From contig SLIE01000124.1 in assembly GCA_007135795.1 (NCBI GenBank), positions 1 to 9,827 on the forward strand: a DNA stretch of 9,827 nt. Direction: 5' to 3'. Numbering within the stretch: position 1 is the stretch's first letter; every line of letters begins with the position of its first letter. This DNA is from Desulfobacterales bacterium (GTDB taxonomy: Bacteria; Desulfobacterota; Desulfobacteria; Desulfobacterales; Desulfosalsimonadaceae). Below are positions 1 to 6,334 of this stretch, one piece after another. Made by a program: the position numbers and the translations under genes. The notes below the pieces were generated by a model that saw nothing but the letters and a program-made list of their open reading frames with translations, searched no databases and had not been told where the DNA came from.

Positions 1-3000
1 CGGGTGGAGCGCCTCCTGATTCAGATGTTCATGGGGCTGGGCAGGCATCTTCCCTATTTGTCCGTTCCCCGGCTGGTTGAAAAGATGCGCAATTCATCTT
101 CCCGGGCCATTATTCCCGGTGAAAAAAAACCGCTTCACCGTCACCTGCAAAAACGAAAAACCCAGGGTGTCCGGATGAATATCAACCACCTGGGAGAAGC
201 TGTTTTGGGAGAGGAGGAGGCGCACCGGCGTCTCGAGACCTACATTGCGGATATGAAAGATCCGGATGTGGAATATATATCGGTTAAAATTTCCACCCTC
301 TATTCCCAGATATCCTCCCTGGCGTTTGAATATACGGTGGAAATCATGGTCGAGCGCCTTTCGCAGATATTTCGCGTGGCCCGTCAAAATTATTTTATCC
401 GGGAAAATGGTGAAACGGTTCCCAAGATCGTCAACATGGACATGGAGGAATACCGGGACCTGGAGATTACGTACGAGGCGTTTGTCCGGACGCTGGACCG
501 GGAAGAATTCAGGGATTATTCTGCCGGGCTGGTACTCCAGGCGTACCTGCCCGATGCGTACCGGATGCAGCAGAAGTTGACCGAATGGGCGGTAAAGCGT
601 GTTGATGCGGGTGGTGCGCCGGTCAAGCTGCGCATTGTCAAGGGGGCCAACCTGGAGATGGAACTGCTGGAGTCTTCCCATTTCAACTGGCCCCTGGCCA
701 CATATGACAACAAACCGGACGTGGACGCAAACTATAAGCGCATGCTGCGCTTCGGCATGCTGCCGGAGCACATTCGGGCCGTCAATCTGGGCGTGGCATC
801 ACACAACCTGTTCGAGCTGGCCTATGCCCATGAACTGGGCCATGCCATGGGCGTCACCGATTTTTTCTGGTTTGAAATGCTTGAAGGGATGGCGGATCAT
901 GTGCGGCGGGCGCTCCAGGAGAACGTCAGGGATATCCTGCTCTATGCGCCAGTCGCGTCAAGAGACCAGTTTATCAATGCCATTGCCTATTTAATCCGGC
1001 GACTGGATGAAAACACGTCGCCGGAAAATTTTCTGCGCTATGCGCCTCGCCTGACAACGGACTCCGAGGCCTGGATTTTTTTAAAGAATCATTTTCTGGA
1101 TTCCTGCGAGCGCATGGAGACGGCATCGGAGAAACCGAACCGGACACAGGACCGGAACCAAGAAACATTTCCGGATACCATCGGCACGCATTGGAGCGGA
1201 CGGTTTACCAATGAAGCGGATACGGACTGGTCCTTGAAAGCCAGTCGCGAATGGGCCCTTGCCATCCGGCAAAAATGGATGAAAAATCATGATGATCCCC
1301 CTATCCGGATACCGGTGGTGGTGGACGGGGAAGATATTTTCGAGGGAGCCGGGTCACGGGAAATCATCGACGCGGCAAGATATGATGAATCTAACGGCGA
1401 CAGGATCATCAACGCGACCTACACAATGGCGGATAATGAGACCATTAAAAAAGCGGTTTCCGTGGCAAAAGATGATCCGGACGGATGGCGCGGCAAGAGC
1501 CTCGAAGAACGGCACCGGATACTCGACCAGGTATGCCATGAACTGCGAAACGCGCGTGGCGACCTGATCGGTGCGGCCGCTGCCAACTGGGGAAAGATGT
1601 TTACCGAAAGCGATCCGGAAGTATCCGAAGCCATTGACTTTACGGAATTTTATCCTCATTCCGCCCATATTTACGAAAACCTGGATCATATGACGTGCAC
1701 GCCCAAAGGGGTGGGGCTGGTGATCACGCCCTGGAACTTTCCCATTGCCATTCCCTGCGGCGGAATTGCCGCGTCCCTGGCTGCCGGAAATACCGTGCTG
1801 TTCAAGCCGGCATCCGCAGCGGTTCTCACGGCTTGGGAACTGGTCCAGTGCTTTTACCGGGGAGGTGTCTCCAAAAAAGTGCTCCAGTTCATCCCCTGTT
1901 CCGGCGGCACGGCCGGGGACACGCTCACCGGCAACCCGGATGTGGATTACATCATTCTCACCGGCGGCACCGATACCGGACTGCGGATATTGAAGAACCG
2001 GCCGGATATTCAGCTTGCGGCTGAAACTGGCGGGAAAAACGCCACCATTGTAACCGCCATGTCCGACCGGGACCAGGCCATCAAAAACGTCATTCACTCG
2101 GCATTCAGCAACAGCGGCCAAAAATGCAGTGCCACATCACTGCTGATCCTTGAAAAGGAAGTTTACGACGACCCATTGTTCAAGCGTCAGCTGGTCGATG
2201 CGGTCAGGAGCTGCAAGGTCGGTTCCTGCTGGGAATTCCAAAACAAGATCGGGCCGATCATTTCGCCACCGGACGGCGATCTGCGCCGCGGCCTCACCGA
2301 ACTTGAAAGCGGTGAATCATGGGCGCTCAAACCCCTGGCTTTGGAAAACAACCCTTACATCTGGTCGCCTGGCATCAAATGGGGTGTACAGCCCGGGAGT
2401 TATACGCACATGACGGAGTTCTTCGGTCCGGTCCTCGGGGTCATGCGGGCGGAGAACCTGGATCATGCCATCGATCTGGTCAACATGACCGGATACGGAC
2501 TGACTTCCGGGCTGGAAAGCCTGGACCGGCGGGAGCAGGAAAGATGGAAGGCCGGCATCAAGGCCGGAAACCTGTATATCAACAGAGGGACCACCGGCGC
2601 GATTGTTCTGCGTCAGCCTTTCGGCGGCATGCGTAAATCCGCCCTGGGGGCGGGAATCAAGGCGGGGAGTCCCAATTATGTCTGCCAGTTTATGAATGTT
2701 GCGGAAACCGGATATCCGGGTTTCGGTGCGGTTAAATCGGATTCGCACCTGCTGTGGACGGTCAATAAATGGGACATCGATCTGCGCTGGAACCGGATGA
2801 GTGATCTTATTGCCGAAGATATCCGTAAAACCGTTTACGCGGTTCGAAGCTACCTGTTTCAATGGGAACGGGAGTTTTCAATGGAACAGGATTATTTTCA
2901 CCTGCGCGGCCAGGACAACCATTTGCGCTATTTGCCCAAAGGCCGGGTCGTTATCCGGGTGCATGACGAAGATTCCCTGTTTGACGTGCTGGCGCGCATT

Positions 3001-3360
3001 GCCGCATGTCTGATCACGGGATGCCCGGCCACCCTCAGCCTGCCACCAGATCTTTCCAACAGGGTGACGGACTTTCTGAAAAGCCATCACGGGAAGCAAT
3101 TTTTCAGGGACGGCCGGATTATTGAGCAAACCGATGAACAGCTTTGCAACATGATTCCGGAACTTGCCCTTATCCGTTATGCCCATCCGGACCGGGTACC
3201 GGCACTGGTGTATGAGAAAGCGGCTGAAACCGGGTTTTATATTTCCCGACAGCCGGTGTTTATGGAAGGCCGGATCGAACTGTTGCAATATCTCCAGGAA
3301 CAAAGCACCAGCAACAATTATCATCGATATGGCAATCTGGGTGAACGGGGATTGATTTAA
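1..3360 (+). CDS. putA: Bifunctional proline dehydrogenase / L-glutamate-5-semialdehyde (P5C) dehydrogenase PutA, 5'-truncated by window edge
   Basis: Oxidises proline to P5C with FAD (electrons normally go to the quinone pool) and then oxidises glutamate semialdehyde to glutamate with NAD+; PutA proteins channel the intermediate between the two sites. Residues are numbered from the GTG at nt 4. The proline dehydrogenase barrel spans about 55-350: NHLGEA at 61-66, VKIST at 94-98, LQAYLPDA at 178-185, RIVKGA at 210-215, and Y314 with the R332-R333 pair, which align with the substrate-binding Tyr540/Arg555/Arg556 of E. coli PutA. The aldehyde dehydrogenase domain spans about 430-900: TPWNFP 575-580, general-base E674 in AETGG, nucleophile C708 in GQKCS, EFFGPVL 805-811. 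Residues 900-1118 form a C-terminal region ending in YHRYGNLGERG. The frame is open back to nt 1 and the usual N-terminal helical part is missing, so the GTG at nt 4 is probably not the start. No DNA-binding ribbon-helix-helix domain can be assessed. The gene ends in TAA, with no obvious U-tract terminator after it. Confidence 0.93.
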   Translation, partial: RVERLLIQMFMGLGRHLPYLSVPRLVEKMRNSSSRAIIPGEKKPLHRHLQKRKTQGVRMNINHLGEAVLGEEEAHRRLETYIADMKDPDVEYISVKISTLYSQISSLAFEYTVEIMVERLSQIFRVARQNYFIRENGETVPKIVNMDMEEYRDLEITYEAFVRTLDREEFRDYSAGLVLQAYLPDAYRMQQKLTEWAVKRVDAGGAPVKLRIVKGANLEMELLESSHFNWPLATYDNKPDVDANYKRMLRFGMLPEHIRAVNLGVASHNLFELAYAHELGHAMGVTDFFWFEMLEGMADHVRRALQENVRDILLYAPVASRDQFINAIAYLIRRLDENTSPENFLRYAPRLTTDSEAWIFLKNHFLDSCERMETASEKPNRTQDRNQETFPDTIGTHWSGRFTNEADTDWSLKASREWALAIRQKWMKNHDDPPIRIPVVVDGEDIFEGAGSREIIDAARYDESNGDRIINATYTMADNETIKKAVSVAKDDPDGWRGKSLEERHRILDQVCHELRNARGDLIGAAAANWGKMFTESDPEVSEAIDFTEFYPHSAHIYENLDHMTCTPKGVGLVITPWNFPIAIPCGGIAASLAAGNTVLFKPASAAVLTAWELVQCFYRGGVSKKVLQFIPCSGGTAGDTLTGNPDVDYIILTGGTDTGLRILKNRPDIQLAAETGGKNATIVTAMSDRDQAIKNVIHSAFSNSGQKCSATSLLILEKEVYDDPLFKRQLVDAVRSCKVGSCWEFQNKIGPIISPPDGDLRRGLTELESGESWALKPLALENNPYIWSPGIKWGVQPGSYTHMTEFFGPVLGVMRAENLDHAIDLVNMTGYGLTSGLESLDRREQERWKAGIKAGNLYINRGTTGAIVLRQPFGGMRKSALGAGIKAGSPNYVCQFMNVAETGYPGFGAVKSDSHLLWTVNKWDIDLRWNRMSDLIAEDIRKTVYAVRSYLFQWEREFSMEQDYFHLRGQDNHLRYLPKGRVVIRVHDEDSLFDVLARIAACLITGCPATLSLPPDLSNRVTDFLKSHHGKQFFRDGRIIEQTDEQLCNMIPELALIRYAHPDRVPALVYEKAAETGFYISRQPVFMEGRIELLQYLQEQSTSNNYHRYGNLGERGLI

Positions 3361-3451
3361 CCATCTCCCTGTGTTTCAATTGAAGTAACCCCTTGGCCAA
3401 ACGTATGGTCAACTTTGGGCTCATGGTCCTTACTCCACATAGCCTCTCCCT

Positions 3452-3497
3452 GGGAGCGCCAGGCTCTTGCCTGGCATTCTCCCGAGCGTCAGCTCGG
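3452..3497. repeat. Double-hairpin palindromic element (REP-like candidate) between putA and the helicase gene
   Basis: Two adjacent stem-loops are readable directly. The first has a 7-bp stem (3458-3464 with 3469-3475, loop TCTT), and flanking GGGAG at 3452-3456 can pair with CTCCC at 3479-3483. The second has a 6-bp stem CCGAGC/GCTCGG (3482-3487 with 3492-3497, loop GTCA), sharing two bases with the outer arm of the first. A further CTCCC at 3446-3450 precedes the element. There is no T-run behind either hairpin, so an intrinsic terminator is unlikely. A GGAG tetranucleotide at the foot of a GC-rich hairpin, beside a second hairpin, is the layout of REP elements mobilised by RAYT (TnpA-REP) transposases. 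Only one copy is visible, so repeat status is inferred. Confidence 0.5.
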
Positions 3498-3584
3498 TTA
3501 CAGGCCCTTTGATGCTAACGGGAGACGGTTAAAATCGAAAAGAATATCCAAGCGATTATTATAAAGAACATATAGGATTAGCGC

Positions 3585-4985
3585 ATGTCATTTGATCAAC
3601 TCGGCCTTCGGATCGAACTGCTCGAGGCAGTCAAGGCCAACGGGTACACTGCCCCCACCCTCATACAGATCAGGGCCATTCCCGTTATTCTGGGAGGACA
3701 GGATATTCTTGCCCGTGCCCAGACCGGAACAGGCAAAACCGATTCATTCGCCCTTCCCCTGGTGGAACTTCTCAGCCGGAAGAAGGGGAGCGACAAACAT
3801 CCTCGGGCACTTGTCCTCACCCCCACCCGGGAGCTGGCGCTTCAGGTGGGAGAATGCATCAAGACCTATGCACGGCGGGTCGCAATGCGTTGCACCGTGG
3901 TTCACGGCGGGGTCCGCATCAATCCACAGGTCGATCGACTGAGGCGCGGCATCGATATTCTTGTGGCCACGCCGGGGCGCTTGCTGGATCTGGCTGGCCA
4001 ACGGCATTTGAATCTGTCCCGGATTGAATTTCTGGTTTTTGATGAAGCGGACAGAATGCTGGATCTGGGGTTCAGTGAGGAAATTTTTGCAATCCTTGAT
4101 CTCATACCAACCCGGCGGCGGACCATGCTTTTTTCCGCCACCTACACCCGGCAGATCCGGGATCTTGCCGGAAGGATGCTTCAGGATCCGGCATATATCG
4201 AGGTAACCCCCGACAACACTGCAGCGGAATCGGTAATCCAGAAGGTTCACCTGGTGAACCCATCCAATAAACGACCCCTTCTCATTCATCTGATTACCGG
4301 GGGGGATTGGCGTCAGGTACTGGTTTTTACCCGTACCCGGCACGGCGCGAACAAACTCACGGAGAAACTTGCCGCGCAAGGAATCGATGTCGCTGCGATG
4401 CATGGCGACAAAAGCCAGTCTTTTCGGACACGCTCCCTTGAAGCGTTTAAAAACGGTGAAATCCGCATTCTTGTGGCAACGGATGTGGCGGCCCGGGGCC
4501 TGGACATCAGCAATCTACCCTATGTGGTTAATTACGATATGCCCGCTATCCCTGAGGATTATGTCCACCGTATCGGTCGCACCGGCCGTGCAGGAATCAG
4601 CGGTATTGCCGTCTCCCTGGTCACTCCCGAAGAAAAGCGATTTCTTCGGGAGATTGAAAAACTGCTGAATCAGAAAATCCCGGTGGAAAAGATTGACGGC
4701 TACACCGAGGATAGCGATGTCCCGGACTATGTTCTCTTTCGCCCCGACAGCGCAACCAGTCAAAAAAAGGCGGACAATGACATTAAGGCGATAGTCGGTA
4801 AAAGAAATGCTTCAAGAAAACCTTCACCACCGAGGGATACGAAAACAAAAGCTACCGGTAAAAACCCGAAATCGAAATCCCGAGCCTCCGGGAGAACGGA
4901 TGATAAAACGACCAAAACGTCGACCCGATCAAAATTACGGCGCTCTGATTCTTCAAAGTCAGGCACGCCAAAGAACCGAAGATAA
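3585..4985 (+). CDS. rhlE: DEAD-box ATP-dependent RNA helicase, RhlE type
   Basis: ATP-dependent RNA unwinding or remodelling enzyme of the cytoplasm; RhlE-group helicases act in ribosome maturation and RNA turnover. All superfamily-2 DEAD motifs are present in order: upstream aromatic F3 and Q-motif Q28, motif I AQTGTGKT 45-52, Ia PTRELA 80-85, GG 108-109, Ib TPGR 129-132, DEAD 153-156, SAT 184-186, motif IV VLVFTRT 245-251, motif V ATDVAARGLDI 298-308, motif VI HRIGRTGRAG 328-337. RTRHGANKL and DKSQ near motif IV, and VNYDMPAIPEDYVHRI, are typical of RhlE rather than DeaD/CsdA or DbpA. Residues from about 395 to 466 are a low-complexity tail rich in Lys, Arg, Ser and Thr, probably a disordered RNA-binding tail. 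At 466 aa the length is normal for RhlE. The start is supported by AGGA at 3574-3577, seven bases before the ATG. An AT-rich TATTATAA at 3557-3564 could be part of a -10 element, but no good -35 accompanies it. Confidence 0.93.
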   Translation: MSFDQLGLRIELLEAVKANGYTAPTLIQIRAIPVILGGQDILARAQTGTGKTDSFALPLVELLSRKKGSDKHPRALVLTPTRELALQVGECIKTYARRVAMRCTVVHGGVRINPQVDRLRRGIDILVATPGRLLDLAGQRHLNLSRIEFLVFDEADRMLDLGFSEEIFAILDLIPTRRRTMLFSATYTRQIRDLAGRMLQDPAYIEVTPDNTAAESVIQKVHLVNPSNKRPLLIHLITGGDWRQVLVFTRTRHGANKLTEKLAAQGIDVAAMHGDKSQSFRTRSLEAFKNGEIRILVATDVAARGLDISNLPYVVNYDMPAIPEDYVHRIGRTGRAGISGIAVSLVTPEEKRFLREIEKLLNQKIPVEKIDGYTEDSDVPDYVLFRPDSATSQKKADNDIKAIVGKRNASRKPSPPRDTKTKATGKNPKSKSRASGRTDDKTTKTSTRSKLRRSDSSKSGTPKNRR

Positions 4986-5168
4986 GGATGATCTCATGAT
5001 GGACCCATCTTGTGTATCGCATGATAATACGAGAGGAAACCTTTGCAAACCCAATCATATTTGGTAAACTTCTGAAAAACAGTCGTGACACAGCTTACAG
5101 TCATTATTTTTCATGAGATATTTTTTGATAGGAGGAAGTGCGGACGGGATTATCCGGCGGCGAATGGA

Positions 5169-5196
5169 TTGAAATTTAAGTAACAAGCGATACACT
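5169..5196 (+). promoter_or_regulatory. Predicted sigma70-type promoter for the membrane-protein gene
   Basis: TTGAAA at 5169-5174 matches the -35 consensus at five of six positions. After a 16-bp spacer, TACACT at 5191-5196 matches the -10 consensus at four of six. Initiation would fall near 5203, about 54 bases before the start codon at 5257. The upstream helicase ends at 4985 and the 271-bp gap suggests that the downstream gene has its own promoter. This is a by-eye prediction. Confidence 0.4.
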
Positions 5197-5208
5197 GAAG
5201 CATTAACC

Positions 5209-5239
5209 CGTTGTCGGACAAAGACAACGCGATTTTGTC
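5209..5239 (+). promoter_or_regulatory. Leader hairpin / palindromic possible operator
   Basis: CGTTGTC (5209-5215) pairs perfectly with GACAACG (5223-5229), giving a 7-bp stem with a 7-nt loop. Overlapping it is an 11-bp palindrome, TTGTC-G-GACAA (5211-5221). GACAA occurs twice in tandem (5217-5221 and 5223-5227) and a second TTGTC lies at 5235-5239, so the second GACAA has two possible pairing partners. The element sits between the predicted transcription start and the Shine-Dalgarno AAGGA at 5247-5251, a position suited to a repressor site or a leader structure. No known regulator motif is recognised. Confidence 0.35.
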
Positions 5240-5256
5240 ATAAAAAAAGGAAAATC

Positions 5257-6138
5257 ATGATGGATGCGGAAAATAATAGAGATCCGGATAAAATTAAATC
5301 CGAAGAAATGGAATGCAAACAAGAGGTTTTACGGACAAAGCAGCAATTAAGTAAAAAGAGTCTGAAAAGAAAAGAAGCGGAGAGTGCCTGGTACAATGCA
5401 AGAGAGGCAAAAGCGAAGGTCAATGATAAAAAATGGGTACTCCGCGCGGAAAAAGGGGTTTTGTTTAAAATACTCAAGTTTTTCAGAATAATATGCGTCA
5501 TGCCCATGCGTAAAATCCGGAGCTGGCTGGCCGGCCATCCATATGGCAGTGTGATCAATGCCTTTGATAATTATGTCAAACAAACCTTTGTCGGCGATGA
5601 ATACGCGGGTAATTTCAAAACCGCGAGGGTTATGCTCAACCCGTTTAAAAACCAAGATGAGACAAAGCGGAAGCGAATGGTCCGTTGGGGCGTCAATATT
5701 GGTGTGGTAGCGCTTCTGTTTGCGATGACGCTGCCGTTTAATTATTATATGGCCGACTGGCATGCCGTTCAGATTTATGATGTCAAGGCAGAAAGCAGGA
5801 CTTCTGTCGATATTCAAAGAGAAGAGGAGCGCACCGGCAGATCCGGACAGCACAGAGAATATTTCATCTATACCAGTGGTGGTGTTTACGCCAATGATAA
5901 AGTGTTTTTCCGGTTGAGTATCCATCCCCGGGATATGCTTAAATTGAATCCAAAAAACCTCCAGGGTTTGGCTGCGAAATACGTACAGCCGGATGGTGAT
6001 GGAAACTTGAAAACCGTTTATATTAAAAGTAACCGATGGAATTTCAGTTGGCTGGGATTGGATATATTCCGAAATGCATTGCGGATAGAAGAGAAAAAAC
6101 CCATAACCTATCATCTTAAATGGGATTTCTGGCGATAG
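5257..6138 (+). CDS. Uncharacterised single-pass membrane protein, C-terminal half DUF1523-like
   Basis: Function unknown. Residues 1-65 are highly charged (Lys/Glu/Arg/Gln-rich) and probably helical or coiled coil. A short hydrophobic, basic stretch at about 68-85 may be amphipathic and touch the membrane. One clear transmembrane segment lies at about 144-163, preceded by a basic cluster (KRKR 137-140), consistent with a cytoplasmic N-terminus and an extracytoplasmic C-terminus by the positive-inside rule. The C-terminal domain (about 165-280), with ADWHAVQIYDVK, EYFIYTSGG and the late SNRWNFSWLGLDIFRNALRI stretch, recalls DUF1523 proteins, which carry a Trp-rich segment followed by a conserved (F/I)xNAxxI ending; this is a memory-based match, not a search. 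The start is supported by AAGGA at 5247-5251, five bases upstream; ATG at 5260 is a possible alternative. The coding sequence looks more AT-rich than putA and the - strand genes. It has its own predicted promoter and a strong terminator, so it is probably monocistronic. Confidence 0.75.
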   Translation: MMDAENNRDPDKIKSEEMECKQEVLRTKQQLSKKSLKRKEAESAWYNAREAKAKVNDKKWVLRAEKGVLFKILKFFRIICVMPMRKIRSWLAGHPYGSVINAFDNYVKQTFVGDEYAGNFKTARVMLNPFKNQDETKRKRMVRWGVNIGVVALLFAMTLPFNYYMADWHAVQIYDVKAESRTSVDIQREEERTGRSGQHREYFIYTSGGVYANDKVFFRLSIHPRDMLKLNPKNLQGLAAKYVQPDGDGNLKTVYIKSNRWNFSWLGLDIFRNALRIEEKKPITYHLKWDFWR

Positions 6139-6165
6139 GTTGCCTCCCCTATTGTTTATACGCTG

Positions 6166-6210
6166 AATACGGGTTTGCAGGGGTGCCCCTGCAAACCCGT
6201 ATTTTAATAT
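6166..6210 (+). terminator. Strong rho-independent terminator after the DUF1523-like gene
   Basis: A perfect 18-bp inverted repeat (6166-6183 with 6186-6203) has GGGG/CCCC at the top and only two bases between the arms, followed by ATTTTAATAT on the + strand. It starts 28 bases after the stop codon at 6138. The + strand tail is T-rich, while the opposite orientation is followed by a poor T-tract (ATTCAGCG). It therefore fits best as the terminator of the + strand gene, although it could also stop leftward transcripts leaving the synthetase gene, whose stop is 131 bases away. Confidence 0.85.
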
Positions 6211-6334
6211 ATCATAGCCTTGCGGTTGAGTTAAGCGGCGAAGCCGGGACCGGAAAGCATCGAACATTGAATACCACTTCATGATGCCGGTATCACGTCG
6301 CCATCTTCAACGATTTTTGATGTTTACGAGTTCA

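Noticed and set aside
94..771. 225-codon open frame on the - strand inside putA
   Set aside because: It lies antisense to the PRODH domain with no recognisable protein features.
1354..2121. 255-codon open frame on the - strand inside putA
   Set aside because: It lies antisense to the linker and ALDH catalytic region of PutA, and no domain or start signal is recognised.
3361..3451. Search for a putA terminator and small RNA in the first part of the gap
   Set aside because: Only a short TTGGCCAA palindrome (3393-3400) and two ATGGTC copies were seen; nothing supports a terminator or RNA gene.
4807..5067. Small basic + strand frame overlapping the helicase 3' end and extending 82 bases past it
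   Set aside because: Most of it is the out-of-frame reading of the helicase's Lys/Arg-rich tail; there is no Shine-Dalgarno or family resemblance.
5131..5179. Strong GGAGG at 5131-5135 followed by GTG and a 13-codon frame
   Set aside because: The GTG is only two bases from the Shine-Dalgarno and the frame is very short; it is upstream of the predicted promoter and probably fortuitous, though it could be gene debris.
5347..6282. Open frame of 311 codons on the - strand, slightly longer than the + strand gene it overlaps
   Set aside because: It reads straight through the 18-bp terminator hairpin and shows no recognisable domain. The + strand frame has a good Shine-Dalgarno, a promoter, a clear membrane helix and a DUF1523-like end.
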